Assembly: GCA_030686995.1 (NCBI GenBank)
Contig: CM060704.1
Coordinates: forward strand, 171,675,718 to 171,739,717
Direction of reading: 5' to 3'
DNA length: 64,000 nucleotides
DNA from: Artemisia argyi
Taxonomy: Eukaryota > Streptophyta > Magnoliopsida > Asterales > Asteraceae
In this document: positions 24,858 through 37,400 of the stretch, in pieces
Position numbering within the stretch: position 1 is the first letter of the stretch
Layout: each line of letters starts with the position of its first letter
Translations under genes and position numbers: made by a program
The notes under the pieces: generated by a model
The model's database searches: none
Told to the model about the DNA's origin: nothing
What the model saw: only the letters and a program-made list of their open reading frames with translations

Positions 24858-27800
24858 TGCAAAAACATTTACTACAAACCTAACCACTTAAACCTAAGTT
24901 ATTGTTGCTTTGTACTTAATTGTACTTGTGAGAAATATTTTAAGACTAGATTTACACATTTAGGGGTTGACTTTGTTGACAAGAAGGTCATATGTACTTA
25001 AAAGCCTATGTAATTTATGGTTTTTGTACTTAAATTATAGTTTCAAAGAGTATTCTCAGCACATGTATACTAATAACAATGTATTTTTATCAAATGTATT
25101 TTTAGGCCATATAGAGGTTGATCTTTAAGAACAAGTATTTTTAGAAAAATTATTAATTACCTTTAAACATGCACGCATATTCACATACCAAGGACGCTGC
25201 TCTTGTTCATCGTTAGAACCCTTTTTTTTTCTTGCTGATGAGCACTGTCATAAAACGTTACAATCCCTGTCCTGATTTCGAACTGTGCTAGAAACCAATG
25301 TTTTTCTTTTCGTTGATAGGCAAAAAAACCTGCTCAACATCGGCCCATGAAATTTGGTACTTATCTCCGTTAGCATACCATATTGGAATTGAATCTTGCA
25401 AAAGTAGTTGAACAAAGTAACCAGTAACCATAGCCCAATCTGCGTCATCAGGTCTGAAGTGCAGCATGTACTCGACCCATAGGTCAATATGCTGTCAACA
25501 TAACCGCAAAACATAGTTCATGAGACAAGAAGAAATGAAAAACTATTGATGTACATAAAATAACAGTAATTTATTTAACATTTACCTCATCCATCAGCCA
25601 TCCTTTTTTCCACGGATCTAAACAAACTAAGGTTTCCCAAAACCTCCGATCCACACGTACTGGTTCCTTTGACCATGGAAAGATACAACGTAGGGGACCC
25701 GGCTTTCCAATGAATTCGTCGTACTCATTATAAATATTTACTTTGTCGATAGCTTTGTTCAAACGACCAAGATTCTACAAACACATGGTCGCTACATTAG
25801 GAAAAATAACAGTACATGTTACTTGTATGATGATTCAAAAAAAAATTAAAATAAGTTCATACCTCCACCCAAGGTTTAACATCTTTTAAAAAGCGAGTCA
25901 TATCTGGATCCCGACATCCAATAGGAGGTGTTCGTTTTTTTCAGCTTCTAAGAAATTTGGGGACCAGTAATACAATGACTTTGAACCATCTTTCTGAGTT
26001 CTCTTTTCGGGTTTAGCTTGGTCTGCCTTTGCCCTTTTCCAGCGTTCTGATTTATGAAATTCAAAAATACTTTTTTTTTCTCTCCTTAGCTTCTTTCAAC
26101 AACTTTTCTCTTTCCACCCTGCGTTCAATCTCCTGTAGCAAAGCGTTCATAAACAAATTTTCCTTAGCTTTTAATTCTTCAACCTTCCACCTTTCTTCCT
26201 CTTGATTCCTCAACATTAATTCCTCTTGTAAAAGATACTCCTGAGAAAAAAAATGTATGTGCTGATAAAGGGTAAAAAACGTATGTTGTCATATTACTGG
26301 GACAAGCACATTACCTGTACAATATCATCATCAGAGTCGACATCTATCTTGGCTGAACAACTATTAGAAATCAGAGTGTCAACCGTTCCAAAGAATTCAC
26401 GCTTCAGTTGTTCTCGGAATTCAGGGCTCAGATGACAAAATGATCGGCTAAAGTCCAATGTCTCCTGTATATGGTTACCAGAATAAATAAAACAAGTAAT
26501 TGTTTAAGAAAAAAGGAAAATTAAGCTATCGGAAAACAAAATGATACCCGATATCCGCAAGTTCGTTCACATGCAAGAACCTACAAAGTATATTTAAAAA
26601 CATATAATTAGACATTCATTTGTAACATGCATTATATTACTTTATAGCGCAAATCACCTGAATAATAGACTCAAGCTTAAAAACCCGAGAATTCAACTCC
26701 TGAATCACACGATCCTTAAGGCCGATTTCTGTAATAAGACTACTGGCGTCAATCCTAGGAACAAGTGGTAAATACTGTATTTCTGTCCTCCTACGTTTCC
26801 GGGCTGCTTCCAACTTCTGTAAAAACACATCGTATTCATCCGGTGCTCTACGTTTACGAGTCTTTGGTATGTACCCCATCATAAACTCCTGAGATTGGAT
26901 ATACCAATCGGACTACTGCTCCAATAATGTGGCTTTCAAATCAAAATGTATCTTCGAGTCCTACAAATATCATCAGCCCGAGAAAATCAAAGCAAGCAAG
27001 ATTAATGGAACATAAAAGATTTCAAAGACCAACATATATAAAAGTTTACCTCGCCAAATAGTAATCCATAATCCGATTTTGTAAAAACTTCTTTCTTTGA
27101 CCAGGCTACACCCCTTGGTATGACATCTGGGTCTTTCTTCCACCAATTATTGCTTCTTTCAAACAACTCAAGAATCCATATCTATGAAATTAAATACTAT
27201 GTTAGTCTATCACATATAATAAAAAAAATGAAAACTCATACGATCATAAGAAATAAATAAAACAATAACCTTGAAAGCCCAAACAAATCCAGATAGTGTA
27301 TACGTTGGAACATACTTACGAGATGCTTCTAGGCCTTTAAGGTGTGTCCACCTATGTTTGGATACGACATTCAGTAGCTGGTTGTACAATTGCCTCCAAA
27401 TGTGCTCCCCCCATGGAAACAAATTCCATGTTTCAAAGTCTTCAACCAAACGTAAGAGTTTATCATCCACTTGTTCATCCAACAACCGACCCATAAAAAC
27501 GACCTCTAACGCTAACAGTAGACACACACGGACTGCGTCTTCATCAGATAAAGTACCGAATAACTCTTCATCCTCAATAACACCAATAAGATCTAAGTTT
27601 GAAAGTCTTTCCCCATTTTTTTTGGAAATACCCTAGCCTTAAATTTTATATCCCCTGAACTATATAACTGAGGCCTAACAAACTTACCAAAACGAAACCC
27701 TGTGATTAAACAAAACTCGGGACGACCAAAATGTAGACTACGACCGTCGACATGATATATGAGGGGCATGTCAAAGTGTGCATCATCTACATAACCTTGT

Positions 27801-27970
27801 TTTTGTAGTATATAATCTACCATATGTGATTCATGGTCAAAAAAGAAAATATCCAACCATCGTCCAAAACATGTAGACCTAAATAAATTCCGCCGTTTTT
27901 CATTCAACTTTTCTCTAATTAAGGAAAAGTATTTCAATTTACTCCTAACAATGACTTTCGCTTCATAGTC

Positions 27971-30693
27971 CTTTTAAGAAAAAAAATAAATAAAATCATC
28001 TTTGACTGTAAGAAACAGGAATATCTTACACGTAACACAACACGTATAACATACTTAACTATTTAAAAATGTTAAGTATACAATAGAGCACAATAAGCAC
28101 AAGAAATAAGCACCAAATAAGCAATAAGCAATCCAAACACCAAACAATCCACAATAAGTTGAGGTGATAAGCTGTCTAAAAAGCTAAGGTTCACCCTCTG
28201 GGTCCCACAATACCCACAGAAACAACCTCTAATACACTTGGACAGATTTAACCAAACACCCCTTTATTAGACTCTGAATGTGCTTTTTGAAGCAAATTGG
28301 ATGTTTAGACCATGAGACTGAAACATAAGCTTGTACAATGAACAAAGATTACTATAATACTAAGAAAGGTTTACCAATAAGCATTTGCCGATTAACTATT
28401 CCTTATGTTATTTACCTATTCCTTATGTTATTTACCAAGTAGGTGAAAAGTTTACTCCTAACGATCACTTTGCTTTCACAAACATTTGCCGATTAACTAT
28501 TCCTTATGTTATTTACCAACTAAGTTATAAGTTTTTAAAAAGAATTTACAAGTATGTGCGCACTACCAATGTATTCAAATCTTCGCAATAACAATCATAA
28601 GTAAGTAGCCAAAACAGTTGCCCGAGTAGTTTGAACTTGATCGGGAGTACAAACTATTTCCCGCCGTGTATAAGCAGGATGTATATAGTCCGAGGCCCGA
28701 TATCTGAGCACAACTCTACCGGGTTAAGTCAACCGACCATCTATGGTTCAAGCTCCCCCGGTCTTGTTACCAAAAATGGTTCCCATAGAAAAGCCGGTTA
28801 CCACCGGAACCAGCTACTACTTAGATCGTCATCACAAAGACAAACACAAAGGTTTGCAAAGCAACAAAACTTGATAATTCTTTCTAAAAACTATAGGCAT
28901 CTAACATCTCCCAAAAAAATTTTAATCATACTTAGGTATATTAAAAAGAGATCTAGCATCAAATAAGCCTAAATCCACCAGTTTACACTAATAAAAACTC
29001 ACAAAAGCAACAATAAACATACAAATTTACACTAACAGATACTCACAAATAACCTAAATCTGTCAGAAATTGACACAATAAATCCATGAAAGGCATCAAT
29101 AAACCTAAATCCAACTTTTTTATAATTGCTTACCCAAACCCTAAATTAGCGTAACCCTAAGTCAATTGGATTATTACTTACCCTACCCACAAAAAATAAA
29201 TAAAACCATCTTAGACTGTAAGTAAAAGGAATATGATACAAATTTTCATCTTACACGTAACACAACACATATAACATACTGAACTATTTAAATTCGGTTA
29301 TAAAATATGATACAAATGTTAAGTCTACAATAGAGTGTAAGTAACAGGAATCGTCTAGAATGAGATAATGAAGGACCATGGCATGCCGTGAACAATACAC
29401 GGTATCATTATCGCAATCAACACGTTTGAATTATAAGGGCAGATATATGTTACGTCGCACATGTGTTCCATTCCTTTGTTATTTTGGCACCGTCTAGTAC
29501 CCTTTGTGAGCTTGATCTTTACCACATGCTTTGGCTATTTAAGAGCGAAAACATGTGACTATTGATCTCACCCACAAAGGGTACTAGACGGTGTTCAAAC
29601 TAACCAATGTAACCCGTCTACAACGTTACATACATCTCCCCCTGATAATTGAGCATGTTCTTACGAAACATTTGTATATACATTGTTTGATATAGCTCAC
29701 TTAAATGTCCATAACATACATATTAATTATGTATATTCAATGACATTACATGAGCATCGTAAATTTTAAATTTCAACTGAAACATGTAATCACAATAATC
29801 AATTTATTTCAATTAAGAGCATCTGCATTTGATTATCAGCTTCATATGGCTATCGATTAACACTCATACTCTCATTAAGAGAACACCTGTTTTTATAGTT
29901 TACTTAACCTGTTCCAAACACTCCCTAATGTGGACCTGTTTTGTCATTAAAGAACCAATCCTAAAATCTAAGTGAACTAAAATAAGCAATAAACAACAAT
30001 TATGGCTACATAAAACAGATTATGCAAATGGTCCAAGCCTTATAAAACATGGTTAATTGGAACACGAAACAGATTATGCAAATGGTCCAAATCTAACTGA
30101 AGTAAAATAAACAATAAAATGTAGAATTTCGTACTAACTTGCCATATAAAACAGATTATGCAAAATGGTCCAAATCTAAGTGAACTAAAATGTACAACCA
30201 GACGTTAATTATAACACGAAACAACTTACCCTATAAAACATGGTTTTTTTAAAACTTAGATCTGCTGGTGTCTAACTTGGGCGGATGGGGTGTATATGGA
30301 AAACTAATGTTAGATCTGCTGGTGTATAACTTGGGCTTCGAAATAATGTTAGATCTGCTGGTGGTGGTGGTGCCTACCCTTCGATAATGTTAGATCTGAT
30401 GGTGTCGTTTGGTGCCTACCCTTCGATAATGTTAGATCTGTGGTGGTGGTGCCTACCCTTCGAACTAATGTAAAATGATGTTAGATCTGATGGTGTCGAA
30501 GTATTAAAAGTGTTTGTGGTATAAGTATTAAAAGTGTTAAAATGATGTTTGAGGATAAGATGATGAAGTATTAAAAGTGTGTGTGGTATAAGTGTGTGTG
30601 GTAGTAAGTGTATAAGAAAAATAAAAAGTATAAACTTAATAATGTTGTATAAAAAGTTAGAAAATAAAATACATGTAATTTGTAAAAGTGTAC
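27971..30693. other. Non-coding right arm of the MULE
   Basis: No gene is supported over 2.7 kb. It contains a direct repeat of about 35 bp (GCCGATTAACTATTCCTTATG at about 28388 and 28487), repeated TTAGATCTG(A/C)TGGTG words at 30250-30490, GGTGCCTACCCTTCGA repeats, and a 21-bp-stem hairpin at 29488-29593. Confidence 0.55.
29488..29593. repeat. 21-bp perfect inverted repeat (hairpin)
   Basis: CACCGTCTAGTACCCTTTGT(G) at 29488-29508 pairs perfectly with 29573-29593. The 64-nt loop contains a smaller inverted pair, ACATG/CATGT. No promoter or terminator was identified. Confidence 0.75.
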
Positions 30694-31038
30694 TCCATAC
30701 CTACCAAGTCGCCAAAGAATAAAGATAAGTGGGACTCAGTCGCCCAAGTTTATTGTACTATAAATTAATAAAAAAAGACCATAAATTTTCGGAAAAAGAC
30801 AAAATAATCAGGTCGCCCAAGAAATGTGGGTCCCAGTCGCTCAAGAAGTACACTTTAATAGTTGTACCATGAAGGTACAATGTGGGGCTATGTATAGGGA
30901 CACATGTCACTATATTACACCATCCGCCCAAATTTTGGAGGCGACCTTCTCCCGTTAGGGTATTTGAGGAAAACAAGATTTTGTGGGTTATTTAGGGTGG
31001 AGACCCTTGTACTTTTGGGGTATTTGTGGAAAATTCCC
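30694..31038 (-). repeat. Right TIR of the MULE, 345 bp
   Basis: Reverse complement of the left TIR. Two of its four GTCGCCCAA motifs are intact (30738 and 30811); the others have one change or loss (30706 and 30835). The right TSD TTCTCAAAA follows at 31039-31047. Confidence 0.93.
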
Positions 31039-31058
31039 TTCTCAAAACTGCTCATCAA

Positions 31059-31061
<3 letters not shown>

Positions 31062-31103
<42 letters not shown>
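31062..31103. repeat. 42-nt poly-A tract
   Basis: An uninterrupted A run between the MULE and dioxygenase gene A. It is absent at the matching place in front of copy B. Confidence 0.85.
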
Positions 31104-31104
<1 letters not shown>

Positions 31105-31273
31105 CACCATGTTATAGACTTATAGGTAATGTGTCATTTTCCTTTTCAATGAAAAATATTTTGGCTTTATTTGTCGAAAATATTATATCAAAAACCACAC
31201 GTTGATCTCAAGTTACAATTTAATAATTTATAGTATAAAATAAGTAAAGAGGTTGTTGGTTCCATGTATCTAT

Positions 31274-31283
31274 CTATATATAC
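31274..31283 (+). promoter_or_regulatory. TATA box of dioxygenase A
   Basis: CTATATATAC lies about 130 bp upstream of the ATG. The surrounding 250 bp is nearly identical in front of copy B (TATA at 47535-47544). The MULE ends about 235 bp upstream. Confidence 0.55.
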
Positions 31284-31409
31284 CAAGTTATGAGACTTTT
31301 AGTTACGTAACTTGAAACGTGTGTGTTTTATCTATTTGTGAGCTAGGTGAAGCATTATACAACACTAAATACACACCCGTGCATAATACAGTAGTAAGTT
31401 AGAAATACA

Positions 31410-34400
31410 ATGGAACCAAAGGGAACTGATCTCGGGAGTTCACTTTTGGTGCCTAGCGTACAAGAACTAGTTAAGGAACCAATTACCAAGGTTCCACCCC
31501 GATATGTTCGTCACGATCAAGATCCTCCTATCATATCACAGCCACCATCTTCCTTGCCCGAAGTGCCCGTTATTGATATGGCACGGTTATCATCTGAAGA
31601 TTCAGCTGCCCACGAGCTAGAAAAGCTACACCTTGCTTGTAAAGATTGGGGATTCTTTCAGGTACTCCTTTCCGCACTGTATATGACCATAACGTAGATT
31701 ATGTATATGCTGAATTTGCTTTTTCTAAAATTGCTAAGGGGCCGTTTAGTTGGTGAAAAATTTCTCAATTTTTTCATCTCTAAATTCCTTGAGAAATGAT
31801 GGTTTTTCTTCTCTAGAGAAGAGTTGAGAATTTTGAAAACGCGTTTAGTTGGAGTTATATTTTTCTTTTTTTTAAATGATAAGAAGATTACCTCAAATTG
31901 AGACGGTGGCGGCGACGGCGGGCGGTGGCGGTGGCGGCGACGGCGGGCGGTGGCGGCGACGGTCGGCGGTGGAGGATGGCACGAGAGTTTAGGGGTAGAA
32001 TGGTGTATGTGTTTTTTTTGGAGTTGAGAAAAAAAAATGAGAAAGAAAAAGTGAGAATGCTAGAATGGGCTTTTCAATTTCTTAGTTAAAATTTAGAAAA
32101 TGAGAATTTCATTTTTCTTGAAAATTGTTGGAAAAAAGTGCGAATAAACGCGTTTTCAATTTTTTCATTTTCTTACGAAAAATTTCTTGAAAAAATAAAG
32201 AATTTCTCTCCAACTAAACGCACCCTAAATCTTTTTCAAGACTCGGTTTTTCTTGGAATAACGAGTATATCAATACAAGTTGTAACATATGTAGTCATAA
32301 ACTTTGCGAATACCGCTTAAACAATGCTAGTCAAGTGTCTGGTTTGAGGAAAAAGTAATTTATCAATTGATCGTTGCAGATAATAAATCATGGAGTGGGT
32401 GTTTCATTGCTGGATAAAGTAAAGGAAGAGACGCAAGAATTTTTCAACCTGCCAATGGAAGAGAAAAATAAGTTTTGGCAAACAACGGACGACATTGAGG
32501 GATTTGGACAAGCTTTTGTCGTTTCGGAGGAGCAAAAGCTTGATTGGGCTGATATGTTTTATTTGGTTACCCTCCCACATGGTATTAGAAAGCCACACTT
32601 GTTTCCTAACCTACCTATGCCATTCAGGTGATTTGCTCATCCATCCTTCTACTTGTATTAGGATCTAAGTTTGCGTTCTCTCATTAATATGAAACGGTAT
32701 CTTGAGTAGACAGGGGTCACCAATTACTAGGAATTGTTTAATGCACAAAAAAAAATGGTTATCAGTCATTACACATAAAGTAATTCATGTTGCAAAATAA
32801 CCTCTCATATATCTTATAGAAAAAAATGACAAAATGACATATAACTATATCTGTAGTTTAGGTCGGGTTTGGGTTAGCGGATCTGAGAACCCAACCCGAA
32901 CACGACTTGTGTTAATCAGTGGGTCATGCGTGTCAATCTTAACCCGTTTACACATAACTTGACCATGGTTGACGGGTTAAATAGTTTGGATAGGTTAAAA
33001 GGGTTGACCCATTTAACCTCTTTATCTTAACAAGTTGACATGTTACACATGTTAATCAGGTTAAACCGGTTGGTGAGTCAACCAATTTAACCCTTACCTG
33101 TTTACACATAATATAAACTCGACATATCTAGGCTGACATTACACCAAACTATAGAAAACTTACTTGTTAACGAAGTTGATTCAACTACCTATACAACGTG
33201 CATTTTGAAACACCCACGAGAACATAGTTGCTTATCTTTACAACTAGATGCTATTGAGTCTTGCATACAATTCACAAAAACTTTCCATGCTAATAAAAAT
33301 GCGAGGTTTTTTTGGACTATAATGTCATCATCATCATCATTAGGAACTCCTAGAGCAATGGCACGTTCTTTATCTTCTTCTATCTTGACTTATAAAGATT
33401 TGTCTCATTTTTACCTATTGAAAATATGTTTATCTTTTTTTGGACTTTTTCATGTCTAAAGAATTGCTTGTCTTACAAGAAGACTTTTAATCACCTAGCT
33501 ACTCTTGGAAATAATAACAGCCATCCACCTAGCTTTCCATCTAATTTGAAGTTTTCCATACGTATTATTCCTTTTGAACAAGGTTTACATGACAAATTTG
33601 TTATATTCTTTCCCATATCCTCTAGCATATCTCTACAGGCTGTCCCAAAATTAGATATGTCGCTCTCTTTTGTTTTGGAATTCTTACACGATACATTGCT
33701 GAGTTTACCTGTTGAAGGATCATATTCCAACATATATCTTAATCCTTGAGGAAGACATTGGAACATACCATAAAGGAGACTTATTCAGATCTTCTTAAAC
33801 TGTATTTCCCCAGCTTTCTGCTTCATCCACATAAGATGCTATAACCTTTTATTAAATTATTAAATATTTGTAGCCTAATGTGCATGTTAAGTTGTTAACG
33901 CGAGGGTACTTAGGCTAGTATATTAAATACAAATAAGATAGGCTTGACCAGGAAACCACGGCTGATGTATATCATTGTCATATGGTCATTTACATGGCAT
34001 GTCAAGATGTGATTCTAACTTGCAATGTTTAGATTGTCATGAGTAAGTTTCATTGACTTCACAAACCTAGGTTGATTTATATCTTTGTAAACAATTCTGT
34101 TGAACTTGTCTGAAGTCGCAGGAACAAAATGAGTAAGGATGTGTTTGTTTTTTGAAAAAATGTCTTACTAGCCTTTTACCACTCACCGAGTTAGAGGCGG
34201 TCAGACATTGTTTATTTATCTATTTATTTATTTTTATTATTATTTTTTTTTGTTTTTTTTGAGTTAGAGCCGGTCAAACATATGTCATCTTACTCAATAA
34301 GAGGTATGTACTTGTCTTATTGCCTCTTATAAGAGGTTGTAGACTTGCGTTAAGATAATATATTTCATGGTTTATTAACTATGTTAAATTTATGATAAAA

Positions 34401-37400
34401 AAGTTTTGTTTCATATTAACATAAGTTGCTTATTCATCGCATTACATTGGTTTAATAAATAAATTGCATAAACAAACAATTAAAATCATTCAGACAATTA
34501 TACAAAAACAAACAACGTTATTTCGTTCGAATTGAGACTTTATAGCCACCTCTTAATAGTAATGCAATAGTCAGATTGAGGCTCAACAAACACCACCTAG
34601 GAGTTTATTGTTAGAAATAACAGATAAAAAATTAATAAATATGTCCGGACTCGAATACGAGACTTCGAGATTGCACACATTACATATGAGTTTCAATTTA
34701 ATAATAATTATTATATTTAGTTATGAATAATTATTATTTTCACAAATAAACACTCAACAGTACCTAACGGTCGTTAGACGAAAGAAGAAGGGCTCGAATT
34801 CAAATAGTGGACAAGAAGGATCCGGATGGACCCTCCTTGGGCTATGCTCGGCCGAAACCCAACCCACTAGGGGTTAGGGTTGTTGTCTTGTGCTCCAAGT
34901 TGTGATTAGTATAAATACAAGGCCCCTTGTATTCATTTATTTATTCCTTGATTCACTTGCAATCACATTCTTCTTCTTCTCTCCTCTTGAGCCTAGAAAT
35001 CGAACTACACCCATATAGGGTTCCTACTAGATTTCTAAGCTCAAACCATTCTTGTTTTGTTGATCAACTACACCCTTATAGGGTTCCTACACGATCTTCT
35101 AAACATTGTATTTGGATTGTTTGTGTTCAAGAACCTAGCTTTTCTAATTGAAACGCTACTAATACGTGTGTACAAGAGCGAAGATCTAACATACTTTTGT
35201 TAGCATATTTTTCCTATTCGACTTGTCATAAAGTCGATTACCATAAACCCTTGTTAGGGTTTTACTCGTTCTTGTTATTTGATTTCTTGTTTGGCTAGAA
35301 ATCACCAAGGTACGCATATCATTTAAATTCGGTTAATTAATACAAGTATTATGATTCTTTACTTCCGCTGCATGCTTTGATGTTTACTTGTTTAATTTTA
35401 TAATTGTTATGATTACTAAACTCCAACAGTGGCATCATGAGCCGTTAATACATTGTAATTAATTACCGAAACACATAAAATTGAATCGTTTATGATTATT
35501 ACATGTTTATGGTGTTCTTAAGTGTTTAAAATTTTGAAAACCCTATTTTATTTTTCGATTCCCATTTTTTATTTATTAAGGTTTTAGGTTTTGTAAAAAC
35601 TTGTATAAACCCTAGGTTGCATGTAATCTTTTATATGTATTTTTAATGGGTATGTGTTATATGTCATTATTGATATGCGACCTATGACTTGATTATATGT
35701 TTATAATAAGTGCAATGTGGGTATCCATGACAAATACATGCTAGTTTGTTATGGATTTTGTATGTTTTGACATGATTTTGATATTACTTGATTCACATGC
35801 TTATGCGATTAATAATTAATTAAGGTTTTTGGTAATAAATTGTTATGACTTGTTTGATTACAAAAATTTAATTAATTATGATATTGGGGAAGACCCCATA
35901 AATCGCTATTTATAAATCAATTATGTGTGTTTTTTGATTTATTTTGCATGTTCATTATTTATGTCGTTTATTTGTTTTATTAATTACGTATTTGTTTTTA
36001 TATGTTAATGACATGATAGTAAGCAAAAGGGTAATTTTCGAATAGAAACTATAAACTTGACTTAATAATGGTGAAATTAAGTTTTGAGCTTCTAAAATCA
36101 TGAACTTTTGATTGATTGATGTGACTGTACATAATGGTTGGACGGTAAAGCTAATTATGACAAACTATAAGGTGGGTATAAGTGGAACCGGATTTTTTAG
36201 GATCTTCGGACCACCTTGGTTATGCGCTTGCTTGTGCGTCAAAAATTAGTTTCACCCAACAACCATTACATACGAAGCATCTTAAGGCAATGTTGTAAAT
36301 TGCTCAACGCCTCAATTAAAACTTTGATGATTTTGCTCGTAAAGAAACTAATGAGTAAAAGTTTTTTACGTGAAAACATATGATAGGCCTATTAAGGTGC
36401 TACATATACATTATGGGGATGATAGGACGAATTAAAGTTTTGTACGAAGCATCTAGTTGTTGTGCTTTAAAGGTGCTACATACCATTATGGGGATGGTAG
36501 GCCTATTAAGGAAGGAGTTGCATGCCCAAATTCTTCAAGTTAATATGATTTATGGATAATCCATCATATACATAGTAGAATACACATTTTAGAACCTGAG
36601 TAATTATTACGTATAGGTTTTTCAAAATGTATAGAAAAGTAAAAGCAAGCAAATTGTTTTCACTGGTGATGAAACACTCAATGTTGTCAAATCCAGTAGG
36701 AGCGTTGTGTTGTGTTACTGAATATGGAGTTAGTGTTATGTTCTCTAATTCAGTGGGAGCTACAAGCTTTAATTCCTGTGTAGTAGCCCAGATTATCTTC
36801 AAGATAATTACTTTTCAATTGTAGACACTCATGTTTTAGGATAGCCATGTGCGTTTCCTGACAAGATAAAGTAGTCCTACATCTACTTGTTATTTTCTGA
36901 CACAAATCATATTGGCTCATATAAACAAACGTATGTTGTGTTGTTTATATACTACATGATATTGTTCCATGCTCAAGTGGGAGAATTGTTTATTGTGTGC
37001 AAAGGAACAATACATAGAAATATGATTATAGGATTCTCTTAATTGCAAGGTAAGATATCTATCTTCTAATAGGACTTATACATTTAATGTGTAAGACATG
37101 TGTCAAGATTATAACAAAGACTACTTTTATGTCTTATGATATTCAAATTAAAAGAAACACTTGAAATTACAATTTACGTCAGGGTGTAACCTGGCTAGAT
37201 TGCAATGGAAGGGTAAACTACATGATTTTATTACTAGCAGATCAATTGATGTGATGTAATTATGTGAGTTTGTAGTTTCTTAAGTTGGATAATTCATAAA
37301 ATGACATAAACAAATGGAGTAGTAAATTAACTTGAAATTACTATTGAAACCAAACGGTGGTGTACGCAAATACTTTAGTTATATATGTTTATATCTTCTT

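Larger units (their letters stand above)
22863..27970 (-). pseudogene. DUF1985-ULP1 SUMO-protease-like gene 2 (MULE cargo)
   Basis: A second, divergent gene of the same architecture on the opposite strand. Readable exons in coding order are 27970-27270 (DUF1985: FGRWLDI, FCLITGF, SDEDAVRVCLL, LSGFVWAFK), 27181-27050, 26960-26658 (basic/coiled), 26581-26549, 26464-26315, 26240-25863 (coiled coil), 25774-25586, 25491-25161 (protease His/Asp part: NHWFLAQ after frame correction, and FYDSAH) and 23129-22863 (catalytic Cys: FGDCGIWVC). Lesions are A-run frameshifts near 27612, 26070, 25945 and 25303 and an in-frame TAG at 26915-26913. The second exon is 132 nt, as in gene 1. The intron that in gene 1 precedes VLFPINE is missing here. 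The last intron, about 2 kb, contains the F-box gene. The true first exon may lie further upstream. Confidence 0.8.

Noticed and set aside
27271..27636. Plus-strand 121-aa ORF
   Set aside because: Antisense shadow of the DUF1985 exon of ULP1 gene 2.
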